Shown here: positions 1 to 8,396 of the stretch, in pieces | How the letters are laid out: each line of letters begins with the position of its first letter | Position numbering within the stretch: the stretch's first letter is position 1 | DNA from: Niabella sp. | GTDB taxonomy: Bacteria; Bacteroidota; Bacteroidia; Chitinophagales; Chitinophagaceae | Direction: 5' to 3' | NCBI GenBank assembly: GCA_017744795.1 | Contig: JAGIAQ010000004.1 | Coordinates: forward strand, 1 to 53,148 | Length of the DNA: 53,148 bases | Translations under genes and position numbers: made by a program | The notes under the pieces: generated by a model | The model's database searches: none | Told to the model about the DNA's origin: nothing | Seen by the model: only the letters and a program-made list of their open reading frames with translations

Positions 1-255
1 GGCACCGGTTTCATCCGTTACGGCAGCCGTCTGTGCGCCTTTCACCTGAACGGTTACTCCGGGCAACGGCTCTCCTTTTTCATTCGTGACTTTACCTTTT
101 ACAGTCACTTGCTTTTGCTGAAATAAAATCCCGGGAGCTGCATGTGCTTTTATGCCCGGAACAAGGCAAAGTTCGATGGCCGCTGCCATGAAGCAATACT
201 TCAATGGCGACCAAATCCCTTTCCCAGACTTTGGAAGGTGGATTGTACTTCTCAT
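1..255 (-). CDS. SusC/RagA TonB-linked outer membrane receptor, N-terminal fragment
   Basis: The minus-strand frame opens with ATG at 255 and runs off the left edge, giving 85 codons. Residues 1-42 look like a signal peptide with a long basic start and a hydrophobic stretch ending near KAHAAPG. From about residue 49 it reads VTVKGKVTNEKGEPLPGVTV, the start of the carboxypeptidase-regulatory-like domain that opens SusC proteins, and then TDETGA. In this family the protein imports oligosaccharides or other ligands across the outer membrane with TonB energy. No SusD partner or regulator is visible because the rest lies outside the window. It is a separate locus from the PUL on the right. Family call is firm; substrate unknown. 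Confidence 0.88.
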   Translation of the reverse strand, partial: MRSTIHLPKSGKGIWSPLKYCFMAAAIELCLVPGIKAHAAPGILFQQKQVTVKGKVTNEKGEPLPGVTVQVKGAQTAAVTDETGA

Positions 256-800
256 ATTGTTCAAAGTTGATTTTACGCTTTAGAAGGCGTTAGAATATAG
301 CGCAAGGGATCACGTTACCTCATGTATGTAAACATTATGACTACAGCATATACCTTTGTAAACGGCAAACGAATCCCTAACTCGTTTGAGTCAACACTTG
401 TATCACAATATGAACGGCGCTACACAAAAATGCACAGCACTTACCGTTAGATTTTTTTACGCTGTAGCTGACTGTTGTTCACTACTTCAATAAACAAGCC
501 GCTATATACAAACCCCATGTATATTTTTAGTTTAATGAGCACTTTAGCCTAAGTATAGCTCTTAATAGTTATCGGGCGGTCATCGAGGCCAGAGCACATA
601 CTTCAGGATAAAGCCTGTTAAAACGATCTTACAAAAGCAATGGAATCAGGGAATATTATTTTTCATTCGACAGTACCCTGCAAAATCGTTATTGCCTAAC
701 AATGTTACCATCATTTTTTAAACTAAAAAAATAAATTTCTTCAGGCAATGAGTGCGTAACCCATGTTTTATTCGATAAAGCAGGCGTAGCAAACGGAGGA
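256..800. other. 545-nt intergenic region upstream of the left SusC gene
   Basis: This stretch separates the 5' end of the SusC fragment from the 3' end of nth. It is AT-rich and should hold the SusC promoter, but I found no minus-strand TAnnTTTG box in it. A plus-strand TACCTTTG at 351-358 has no correctly spaced TTG upstream. The only open frame of note is 42 codons (322-450, plus), with no recognisable motif. No tRNA, hairpin terminator or mobile element is seen. Confidence 0.6.
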
Positions 801-1466
801 TCAATTAATAGAAAGATCTTCCTTTTTTAATGCTTTCTGAAAATAGAGGCAAGCCTGTTGCAACCCGCATTCCGCGCATTTTGGTGCCCTTGCCGTACAT
901 ACATATCTACCGTGCAGGATCAGCCAGTGATGTGCAATATGAATGAGCTCAGGGTTTATATTTTTTATGAGTTCCTTTTCCACCGCCAACGGTGTGGTTA
1001 GTTTCTGGGGCACCAGGCCGATGCGTTTACTCACTCTGAAAACATGGGTATCAACCGCCATATTGGGCTGCTGATCCACAACAGAAGTAATGACATTTGC
1101 CGTTTTTCTGCCAACACCCGGCAGGGTTATCAATTCAGACACCGTCATAGGAATCTGACCGTTAAAATCGGTTAGTACTTTTTGCGCCATCCCTATAAGG
1201 TGCCGGGTTTTATTATTTGGGTAGGAAATACTTTTTATCAACGGGAACAATTCATCAAATGAAGCGTTGCTCAAAGCAGAAATATCCGGGTATTTTTTAA
1301 AAATAAAAGGTGTCGTCAGATTCACCCGTTTATCGGTGCATTGGGCAGAAAGAATTACCGCTACCAGCAACTGGTAAGGACTATCGTATACCAGCTCTGT
1401 TTCGGCGTCCGGCATATGCCCCTGAAAATAGTGCAGCACAAAATCGTATCGTTCCTTCTTTGTCAT
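801..1466 (-). CDS. nth: Endonuclease III (DNA glycosylase/AP lyase)
   Basis: This 221-aa protein is a base-excision repair enzyme that removes oxidised pyrimidines and nicks the abasic site. The helix-hairpin-helix motif LPGVGRKTANVI is at 115-126, with the catalytic lysine at K121. The catalytic aspartate is D139 in AVDTHVFRV. The 4Fe-4S cluster ligands C190, C197, C200 and C206 have the canonical C-X6-C-X2-C-X5-C spacing. Length matches the bacterial family. It is divergent from the metalloprotease gene, and the two promoters overlap in a 91-nt gap. The minus-strand box TAGGTTTG ends only 4 nt before the ATG, so the transcript may be leaderless. Confidence 0.97.
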   Translation of the reverse strand: MTKKERYDFVLHYFQGHMPDAETELVYDSPYQLLVAVILSAQCTDKRVNLTTPFIFKKYPDISALSNASFDELFPLIKSISYPNNKTRHLIGMAQKVLTDFNGQIPMTVSELITLPGVGRKTANVITSVVDQQPNMAVDTHVFRVSKRIGLVPQKLTTPLAVEKELIKNINPELIHIAHHWLILHGRYVCTARAPKCAECGLQQACLYFQKALKKEDLSIN

Positions 1467-1488
1467 AAAACAAACCTACGTAATTTTG
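1459..1488 (+). promoter_or_regulatory. Bacteroidota-type promoter of the metalloprotease gene
   Basis: TTTG at 1459-1462 is followed after 18 nt by TAATTTTG at 1481-1488, matching the -33 TTG and -7 TAnnTTTG elements of the Bacteroidota primary sigma factor. Transcription would start near 1495, upstream of the ATG at 1558. It overlaps the divergent nth promoter and the first nth codons. Confidence 0.55.
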
Positions 1489-1503
1489 GGTTACAGGTTT
1501 CAA
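1471..1503 (-). promoter_or_regulatory. Bacteroidota-type promoter of nth
   Basis: On the minus strand TTG (1503-1501) is followed after 22 nt by TAGGTTTG (1478-1471). This fits the -33/-7 consensus at the long end of the spacing range. The -7 box lies 4 nt from the nth ATG at 1466, so the mRNA would begin at or very near the start codon. Confidence 0.5.
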
Positions 1504-1550
1504 GTTACAGGGATCAACCTGAAACTTGTAACTTGTAACTTGAAACAAAT
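1489..1550. repeat. Keyword repeat (GTTACAGGTTTCAAGTTACAG / CTTGTAACTTG type)
   Basis: The spacer holds tandem and inverted copies of the words TTTCAAGTTACAG and CTGAAACTTGTAACTTG, so the two halves can pair into an imperfect hairpin. Related words recur at 2328-2348 and 4464-4480. The repeat extends the upstream open frame of the metalloprotease, which is why the longer start at 1486 is not used. Confidence 0.6.
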
Positions 1551-1557
1551 AGCCAAC

Positions 1558-2232
1558 ATGGGAACAATAGAATTCTATAACAACCAGCTCGTCATCGCCT
1601 CGCATATCATCACTTATGGTAATGCGGCAACGGAAGCGCTTACCGAACAGATACGGGACGAGATTGAAACGATGTGGAATGAGCCTAATGGAACGGCTTT
1701 TATAAAAAATGCAGCCTATAGGGTTCGTTTTAAAATAACCGCTGCTTTTGCGCCCGGCATTGACCCGGTGGAAATATTATCTAATGACAACCCTCTGAAT
1801 AATTATTTCCGGATTGAAGAATATGTAATGGGTAATATCTCATTTGTAGACGGGCTGGGTTGCAATACCGGCTATTTTAAACTGGAAAATTTATATAAAG
1901 GCTCTACAACTGCGGCCCATGAATACGGTCATACCCTGGGACTGGAACACCCGGCAGACCTGGACTACAGGGGAAAGGGCGTTCCGGGTATTATGTATCC
2001 AAGAGGCACGCTTGTAGACGCGATGTACCAGTATGAACCGGATCAGCCCGCTGGCGCCAAAGGAGGCACCCTTCATCCCATGTACCGGAAAGTAAGAACA
2101 GAAGATATCCATTTATTAAAAATAGAGCACCTTGATTTTAAAAGCGCCGTTACCGTAATCGGCGACTTCAGCAGTGTATGGCATCCGGAGCATCAGCAGG
2201 CGGCAAGTAGTCAACAGGTAAATAGTGAATAA
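1558..2232 (+). CDS. Metzincin-type zinc metalloprotease without a signal peptide
   Basis: The protein has 224 aa from the ATG at 1558. The zinc-binding motif HEYGHTLGLEH (121-131) matches HExxHxxGxxH, with zinc ligands H121, H125, H131 and catalytic E122. A GIMYP stretch with M146 sits where the metzincin Met-turn is expected. This places it in the metzincin clan, probably near matrixin-like (M10-type) peptidases, but the subfamily is uncertain. Neither a signal peptide nor a pro-domain cysteine switch is seen, so it looks cytoplasmic, which is odd for the clan. An upstream ATG at 1486 would add 24 residues encoded by a noncoding-type repeat and is rejected. The last residues (QQVNSE) and stop also lie in repeat-like sequence. 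Substrate unknown. Confidence 0.8.
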   Translation: MGTIEFYNNQLVIASHIITYGNAATEALTEQIRDEIETMWNEPNGTAFIKNAAYRVRFKITAAFAPGIDPVEILSNDNPLNNYFRIEEYVMGNISFVDGLGCNTGYFKLENLYKGSTTAAHEYGHTLGLEHPADLDYRGKGVPGIMYPRGTLVDAMYQYEPDQPAGAKGGTLHPMYRKVRTEDIHLLKIEHLDFKSAVTVIGDFSSVWHPEHQQAASSQQVNSE

Positions 2233-2255
2233 TCAATGGATCGGTAAACGTGAGG

Positions 2256-2348
2256 CGTGAAGCAGTTGGGCAATGTAAATGCTGAACGCAGACCGCCAAA
2301 CGCGCAATGCGGAACGCAAATCAACCTTGAAACCTGCAACCTGGAACC
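2256..2348. repeat. Intergenic keyword repeats between convergent genes
   Basis: The spacer contains words such as AATGCTGAACGC, CGCGCAATGCGGAACGC and CCTTGAAACCTGCAACCTGG. The first two recur at 3801-3899 and 10164-10244, and the last belongs to the CAGGTTTCAAG family. The block ends 1 nt before the stop codon of the histidine kinase gene. No terminator-like stem with a T-run was found. Confidence 0.55.
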
Positions 2349-2349
2349 A

Positions 2350-3702
2350 TTATCCTTCCCCCGATGTATCCAGCGGAAACTCAAGGATAAAGGTGCTCCC
2401 TTTGCCCAGGGTGCTTTCAATTTTTACGGTGCCACCATGCGATTGAGTTACTGATTTTACATAATTCAACCCCAGTCCAAACCCTTTTACGTTATGTAGA
2501 TTACCCGTATGTGCTCGATAGAATTTTTCAAAGACCCTTTTCTGAGTTTCCTTGCTCATCCCGATACCATTATCTTCAAAACGCAATACGAGCTTGCCCC
2601 CGGCGTTCTGTGAGGCTATTTTAAGGAGAACGGGCACATTATCCTTCGAGTATTTCACGGCATTGTCTACCAGGTTATTGACCAGGTTGGTGAAATGCAC
2701 TTCATCTGCCTTTATCAGGTCGTTAGAAGCATGCAGGTTCAATTCTGCCCTTCCGCTTTTTTCCTGCAGTTGGAGTAAAAATTTATCGGCGATCAACTGG
2801 ATCACCTCATGCACGTGCAGCGGCTCCTTATCCAGCTCCACTTCCTGTTTTTCAAACTGGGAAGCCTTCAGGATGGCTTCCACCTGTTTATTCATCCGTT
2901 GGTTCTCTTCTTTTATAATACCACTGAAATAGGACATTTTTGTTTTATCGGACAACACTTTTTCATTCTTCAACGCATCAACAGCCAATGAGATCGTAGC
3001 AATAGGTGTTTTAAATTCATGCGTCATATTATTGATGAAGTCATTCTTTATTTCACCCAGTTTCTTTTGACGCAGCATCGTGTACACCGTTACAAAGAAA
3101 GCCGCGATGATCACCAACGTAAATAAGATCGCAAGTATGATGCTCCCGGTAAGGGATTTCATCACGATCTTTTTGTAATTAAGCACTATGATATATAAAA
3201 ACTCATCGGGAGGACTTTCAAACGACGATCCGTTGTTGGCAATAATAGCCGCCATGGGCGGCCGGTAATTGCTGACGGTATCCATGCTGGCTTTTTCAAA
3301 ATTTAACGATTGCTTTTCAACCTGGTCAAACGGGCCGGGCGTTTTCGCCAGCAATGCAAATTCATATTTTACATCGTTTAACTGTACCCGGTTCAGCGCT
3401 TTCTGAATCCGGTCGCTCAATTCCGCCTGATTCAGACGTGCGTGTATGGTATTTCGCTTCGACAGTTCATTGGCCATGCGCAACGGCGGTATTATGCCGA
3501 GCGCATCGTTCGCCGGCGGCAGGAACTGCATTTTATATTGCGTTAACTCATCGCGCAAAATATTCGACACATTATCGATCTTTTGACGCACCTGGTCTTC
3601 CCTTAAAATAACATTATTCTTCAGCCAGGAAACCTGCAGCAAAATAATGCCCAAAAGGGACAGGCTGATTAAAACGATGATAAGTACAAATAGTTTTCTC
3701 AC
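2350..3702 (-). CDS. Membrane sensor histidine kinase (HisKA-HATPase)
   Basis: This 450-aa protein is the sensor half of a two-component system. TM1 is at about 5-27, an extracytoplasmic sensing region at 28-182, and TM2 at about 186-210. The dimerisation and phosphoacceptor domain has H228 in NNMTHEFKTPIA. The ATPase domain shows the N-box (NNLVDNAVKY, N347), G1 (DNGIG, 377-381) and G2 (GFGLGL, 407-412). No HAMP domain is evident. No response regulator gene is adjacent on either side, so it is an orphan and its partner and signal cannot be told. The periplasmic domain has no family I recognise. Confidence 0.93.
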   Translation of the reverse strand: MRKLFVLIIVLISLSLLGIILLQVSWLKNNVILREDQVRQKIDNVSNILRDELTQYKMQFLPPANDALGIIPPLRMANELSKRNTIHARLNQAELSDRIQKALNRVQLNDVKYEFALLAKTPGPFDQVEKQSLNFEKASMDTVSNYRPPMAAIIANNGSSFESPPDEFLYIIVLNYKKIVMKSLTGSIILAILFTLVIIAAFFVTVYTMLRQKKLGEIKNDFINNMTHEFKTPIATISLAVDALKNEKVLSDKTKMSYFSGIIKEENQRMNKQVEAILKASQFEKQEVELDKEPLHVHEVIQLIADKFLLQLQEKSGRAELNLHASNDLIKADEVHFTNLVNNLVDNAVKYSKDNVPVLLKIASQNAGGKLVLRFEDNGIGMSKETQKRVFEKFYRAHTGNLHNVKGFGLGLNYVKSVTQSHGGTVKIESTLGKGSTFILEFPLDTSGEG

Positions 3703-3722
3703 AAAATTTTAGCTAAACACAG

Positions 3723-3730
3723 CAAATATA
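3723..3730 (-). promoter_or_regulatory. Candidate -7 box of the histidine kinase gene
   Basis: The minus strand reads TATATTTG, a match to TAnnTTTG, 20 nt upstream of the kinase ATG at 3702. The nearest upstream TTG (3745-3743) is 12 nt away, shorter than the usual spacing, so only the -7 element is supported. Confidence 0.4.
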
Positions 3731-3800
3731 ATCATAGCAGCCCAACTGTAACAGGGCAGCGCTTCCCAGCGGTAATATTTAACGTGTTGTTGTAGGAACG

Positions 3801-3899
3801 AACGCTTAATGTGTAATGCCCAATGCTGAACGCCTGTTACGGTCATTAACCAGCGTTTGGCGTTGTGCGTTACGCGTTAAGCATTTAGCGTTTATTTTA
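3801..3899. repeat. Keyword repeats rich in GCGTT / AACGC words
   Basis: Words such as AACGCTTAATG, AATGCTGAACGCC, GCGTTTGGCGTT and GCGTTACGCGTTAAGC occur in both orientations, allowing an imperfect hairpin. Related words appear at 2264-2326 and 10164-10205. There is no open frame of note. Confidence 0.5.
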
Positions 3900-3902
3900 T
3901 CC

Positions 3903-3910
3903 TATATTTG
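3903..3910 (+). promoter_or_regulatory. Candidate -7 box directly in front of yqgE
   Basis: TATATTTG matches TAnnTTTG and ends 4 nt before the ATG at 3915, which implies a leaderless or nearly leaderless mRNA. No TTG is found 17-23 nt upstream, so the call rests on the -7 box alone. Confidence 0.4.
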
Positions 3911-3914
3911 AAAA

Positions 3915-4463
3915 ATGGAACCTGCAAACGGAACTTTTTTAATTGCAAACCCGCACCTGAACGATCCGAATTTTGTGCGGACCGTTGTTTTTTTATGCGA
4001 GCACGATGCGGAGGGCAGCGTTGGTTTTGTAATGAACCGGAAAACAGATCAAACGATCGGCGACCTGATACCGGAAATGGAGGGCCAGCGTTTTCCCATT
4101 TACGAAGGCGGGCCGGTAGGACTGGACAGTATTCATTTTTTGCACCAGTACCCCGACCAGATTCCCGGAGGCAAAGAGGTTACGGATGGTATTTATTGGG
4201 GCGGCGATTTTGAAACATTGGCCTCCCTGATGACAACCGGAAAAATTGAGGCGGCAAAAGTGCGCTTTTTCCTCGGATACAGCGGCTGGGGCGCGGCACA
4301 GCTTGACATGGAAATGGAAGAAAAAACCTGGATCGTAGCCAAAGCCAGAAAAGATTTTGTTTTTTGTCGCGATGAGCGGGAACTGTGGAAGGATATTCTA
4401 AAACATCTGGGTGGCGATTACGAACTGATCATTAATGCGCCCATCGACCCAAGACTGAATTAG
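3915..4463 (+). CDS. yqgE: YqgE/AlgH family protein (UPF0301)
   Basis: This 182-aa protein matches the UPF0301/DUF179 family over its whole length. The N-terminus has GTFLIANPHLNDPNFVRTVV (6-25) followed by EHDAEGSVGFVMNR, the family signature, and the C-terminal half has FFLGYSGWGAAQLDMEM. No signal peptide is present, so it is cytoplasmic. The biochemical role is not established; in Pseudomonas the homologue AlgH was linked to alginate expression. The start is set by the conserved N-terminus and lies 4 nt after a promoter box. The DUF4197 gene follows in the same direction after 66 nt. Confidence 0.93.
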   Translation: MEPANGTFLIANPHLNDPNFVRTVVFLCEHDAEGSVGFVMNRKTDQTIGDLIPEMEGQRFPIYEGGPVGLDSIHFLHQYPDQIPGGKEVTDGIYWGGDFETLASLMTTGKIEAAKVRFFLGYSGWGAAQLDMEMEEKTWIVAKARKDFVFCRDERELWKDILKHLGGDYELIINAPIDPRLN

Positions 4464-4529
4464 GTTCCAGGTTTCTGGTCTCAGGGACAATTTCACACAT
4501 TTTCAAATCTTCAAATTTTCAAATCTTCT
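4464..4529. repeat. Short keyword repeats (GGTTCCAGGTTTC and TTTTCAAATCTTC)
   Basis: The spacer begins with GGTTCCAGGTTTCTGG, related to the repeat at 2328-2348, and ends with three tandem CAAAT(C/T)TTC-like units just before the next ATG. The same TTTTCAAA unit recurs between atpD and atpC at 6624-6704. Confidence 0.5.
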
Positions 4530-5261
4530 ATGAAACGTTTACTTTTTTCGGCAGCCGTGGCATTGTCCTTATTTTTCTCCGGTTGCGGCAGTTTGCAGTC
4601 GGTTACCAATGGATTATCGCAATTACAAATGGCCGCAGGCTTACGGGAAGCGTTGACTCAGGGGCTTTTCAGTGGTTTTAATGCCTTTGCCAGCCCCAAC
4701 CAGGGCAATCCGCTGGTACGCTTTGCTTTTCCCGGCGATGCCGCTAAAATAGAAAATACGCTGCGGGACCTGGGATTATCGTCTGTCGTAAACAAAATGA
4801 CAGCAAAATTTACAAATGCCATGGGGCAGGCAGTTGTTGCCGCCAAACCGGTTTTCCTCAGCGCGGTAAAAAATATGAGCATCACGGATGCAGCTTCTCT
4901 CCTGCTGACCAATAACCGGCATGCAGCGACGGAATATTTCAAGGCGCAAATGAGCCCTGAGCTGATGAGCCAGTTCCGGCCGATCGTGGATAATACCGTA
5001 CGCACCAGTGGCGCTGATGCCGACTATCAAACGCTGGCCCGGGCCTATAACGCCATCCCATTCCTGAGCAAAAAGCTGGAGCCCAACCTGAACGAGTTTA
5101 TTGCCGGACGGGCCATCGACGCCCTGTTCCTGTCTGTGGCCAGCGAAGAAGAAAAGATACGCACCAACCTTGCCTTTAGAAAAACAGCTTTATTGCAAAC
5201 CGTTTTTGGTTATGCTGACCAGCAAATGAGAACAGGGAATGGTGGGTTCCAGCCCCGGTAA
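4530..5261 (+). CDS. DUF4197 lipoprotein
   Basis: The protein has 243 aa with a lipoprotein signal: a basic MKR start, a hydrophobic core and the lipobox FSGC with C19 as the lipidation site. The mature part is helical and matches the DUF4197 family, with typical segments such as GLREALTQGL (37-46), FAFPGDAAK, and the C-terminal LNEFIAGRAIDALFLSVASE. Family function is unknown. It would be anchored in a membrane facing the periplasm. It may be cotranscribed with yqgE (66-nt gap), but that gap is repeat sequence, so the link is weak. Confidence 0.85.
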   Translation: MKRLLFSAAVALSLFFSGCGSLQSVTNGLSQLQMAAGLREALTQGLFSGFNAFASPNQGNPLVRFAFPGDAAKIENTLRDLGLSSVVNKMTAKFTNAMGQAVVAAKPVFLSAVKNMSITDAASLLLTNNRHAATEYFKAQMSPELMSQFRPIVDNTVRTSGADADYQTLARAYNAIPFLSKKLEPNLNEFIAGRAIDALFLSVASEEEKIRTNLAFRKTALLQTVFGYADQQMRTGNGGFQPR

Positions 5262-5633
5262 AAGGGTTCATGTCTTCGCGGTTAATATTTCTCGCGGTGA
5301 CGCAAAGGAGCAACGGCGCAGCAGAAGATTCGATTAAATCTGTGCAAGTCTGCGAAATCCGTGAGAAAAAGTATGAATTAGGCGCCCTCTCACAAACGCC
5401 TGCGGCGGTTAATGTTTCACGCAAGGACGCAAAGGAGCAACGACGCGGTGAGTTGCTTCCAAAAGCTCTAAAAGGGGGCTCACAGATTCCACGCATTTTC
5501 ACAGAAGGTTTGATTGAATCTGTGTAAATCTGCCGAATCTGTGAGAAACAAAAACAGTATACGTTCCCGCGTGTGCAACTATTTTTATATCTTTAAAAGT
5601 GGTATCATATTTTAATACTCAAACTGTAAACTT
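5262..5633. repeat. 372-nt intergenic region with a diverged direct repeat
   Basis: Two related blocks are present, one at 5279-5370 and one at 5406-5548. Both start with GTTAAT(A/G)TTTC, continue with GACGCAAAGGAGCAAC and end with AATCTGTG-AA-TCTGC-GAAT-C-GTGAGAAA. The second copy carries about 50 extra nucleotides in the middle. Open frames here (for example 5270-5527) only read through the repeat and resemble no protein. No promoter for the RDD gene was identified. Confidence 0.65.
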
Positions 5634-6134
5634 ATGACTGATCCAAACTATGGCGCTTCGGGGCAGACCGAATCCAACCTGTTTAACGATTTAGTGCCGG
5701 TGCAATATGGCAGCTTCTGGGAACGCCTTGCAGCCGCACTTATAGACGGCCTTATCATTGGCATTGCCTGGTCTATTATCGCTTCGCTGCTGGGGATTGA
5801 TCTTTTGGACAGAACTGTTATAGCCTCTGATTCCGGTATAAGCATGTACCACTGGTCATGGGGATCCCGGGGCGTACCTATGGTAATTTACTGGTTATAT
5901 TTTGCCTTTATGGAATCAGGGCCAAAACAGGCCACGCTCGGAAAGATGGCGCTTGGTTTAAAAGTAACGAACACCCACGGACAACCTATAAGCTTCTTAA
6001 ATGCCACCGGTCGCTTTTTTGCAAAATACCTTTCTGCTATCATCCTGTTTATCGGGTACCTGATGGTATTATGGGATGACAAACGCCAGGGCTTGCACGA
6101 TAAGCTGGCGGGAACGCTGGTGGTGAAGAAATAA
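5634..6134 (+). CDS. RDD family membrane protein
   Basis: This 166-aa protein fits the RDD family. It has GSFWERLAAALIDGLI (26-41), carrying the conserved R31 and D38, and a C-terminal DDKRQGLHDKLAGTLVV (148-164). Three hydrophobic segments are predicted at about 33-54, 80-95 and 128-147. The N-terminal 25 residues are polar. RDD proteins are inner-membrane proteins of mostly unknown role; some have been linked to ion exchange. It stands alone, convergent with the atpDC genes, and its 3' side holds the 146-bp repeat and a strong hairpin. Confidence 0.88.
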   Translation: MTDPNYGASGQTESNLFNDLVPVQYGSFWERLAAALIDGLIIGIAWSIIASLLGIDLLDRTVIASDSGISMYHWSWGSRGVPMVIYWLYFAFMESGPKQATLGKMALGLKVTNTHGQPISFLNATGRFFAKYLSAIILFIGYLMVLWDDKRQGLHDKLAGTLVVKK

Positions 6135-6165
6135 ATATTGAAGTTGTTTACACTTTCAGTATCCT

Positions 6166-6311
6166 TTGCATTTCCCGCAGATAACGCCGATTTTTTGCGC
6201 AGATGTCAGCAGAAAATCAATCTGCGGATATCAGCGGTGTATTAGATCTGCTTAAAATCAGCCGGAAAGCCAGATGCAATATTGCTTCTATAAAAAGTTT
6301 AAACAACTTCA
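6166..6311. repeat. 146-bp dispersed repeat, copy 1
   Basis: This segment aligns without gaps to 21719-21864, with only about a dozen mismatches over 146 nt by eye. Inside, GCGCAGAT and ATCTGCGG words form an imperfect inverted repeat near the left side, followed by TTAGATCTGCTTAAAATCAG and TATAAAAAGTTTAAACAACT. There is no coding capacity. It lies between the RDD stop codon and the atp terminator, and ends 8 nt before that stem. Confidence 0.85.
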
Positions 6312-6318
6312 GTAAAAA

Positions 6319-6352
6319 ATTAAAGCCGGCTGAAAATTCAACCGGCTTTAAT
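6319..6352 (-). terminator. Rho-independent terminator of atpDC, possibly bidirectional
   Basis: A perfect 11-bp stem, ATTAAAGCCGG with CCGGCTTTAAT, encloses a 12-nt loop. Read on the minus strand, the stem is followed at once by a run of T residues, the canonical intrinsic terminator layout, 20 nt past the atpC stop. On the plus strand it may also stop RDD transcripts, though no T-run follows there. Confidence 0.85.
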
Positions 6353-6371
6353 ACAATATTATTAAAGAGCG

Positions 6372-6623
6372 TTATACTGCTGCTGCGCCCTCAATCAAGA
6401 CCATCACTTTATTATTCAGCACTTCCACAAAACCGCTCTGGATCTGGAAAAAACCGGGCTCTCCTTTTTGATTAAGGATCTTCAGTCTCCCTTCCTTCAA
6501 CGCCGCGATCATTGGCGCATGCTTATCCAGCACCTCAAAAGAACCGGAAATACCGGGCAGCTGCACGCCATCCACATTGCCGGTAAACACTTTTTTCTCG
6601 GGAGTTAATATTTCTAATGTCAT
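6372..6623 (-). CDS. atpC: F1 ATP synthase epsilon subunit
   Basis: The 83-aa product covers the N-terminal beta-sandwich domain of the epsilon subunit: MTLEILTPEKKVFTG at the start, the conserved LPGISGSFEVLDKHAPMIAAL (29-49) and GFVEVLNNKVMVLIEGA near the end. The C-terminal helical hairpin found in many homologues is absent, as is usual in this phylum. Epsilon is part of the central rotor stalk of the F1 motor. An in-frame ATG at 6656 would add 11 residues encoded by TTTGAAAA repeats, so the internal ATG at 6623 is chosen. It follows atpD and ends in a strong terminator. Confidence 0.92.
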   Translation of the reverse strand: MTLEILTPEKKVFTGNVDGVQLPGISGSFEVLDKHAPMIAALKEGRLKILNQKGEPGFFQIQSGFVEVLNNKVMVLIEGAAAV

Positions 6624-6704
6624 ATAATTTGAAAATTTGAAAATTTGAAAATTCATAATGCAAAATGTGCTCTTTTCAAATTAGCACATTTCCTAATTTT
6701 CAAA
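6624..6704. repeat. TTTGAAAA / CAAATT keyword repeat between atpD and atpC
   Basis: Tandem TTTGAAAA units next to atpC and CAAATTAG/CAAATTAA words near atpD fill the 81-nt spacer in both orientations. The same unit is seen at 4497-4527. It lies within the presumed atpDC transcript and could form a weak AT-rich hairpin. Confidence 0.5.
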
Positions 6705-8255
<1,551 letters not shown>

Positions 8256-8345
8256 TTATTCGTTTAAAACCCAAGAATTATTAAGAACAAATTAATAATT
8301 ATTAATAAGCTGTGGAAAAAATATCAAATATCTGTTCCGCTCACT

Positions 8346-8353
8346 TATTTTTG
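8346..8353 (+). promoter_or_regulatory. Candidate -7 box of the L,D-transpeptidase gene
   Basis: TATTTTTG matches TAnnTTTG and ends 43 nt before the ATG at 8397. No TTG lies at the right distance upstream, so only the -7 element is called. Confidence 0.38.
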
Positions 8354-8396
8354 TATAAATATTCTGCTAACCAATTAAAAATAATCTCTTTATCCT

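Noticed and set aside
322..450. 42-codon plus-strand frame in the left intergenic region
   Set aside because: No ribosome-binding or promoter support with correct spacing, no recognisable motif, and chance frames of this size are expected in 545 nt.
1486..1557. Longer start for the metalloprotease
   Set aside because: The added 24 residues are encoded by an intergenic keyword repeat and are not protein-like; the -7 box at 1481-1488 would overlap this start.
5270..5527. 85-codon frame between the DUF4197 and RDD genes
   Set aside because: It reads straight through the diverged direct repeat and gives a low-complexity sequence with no family likeness.
6624..6656. Longer start for atpC
   Set aside because: The extra 11 residues come from TTTGAAAA repeats and the family N-terminus begins at the internal ATG.
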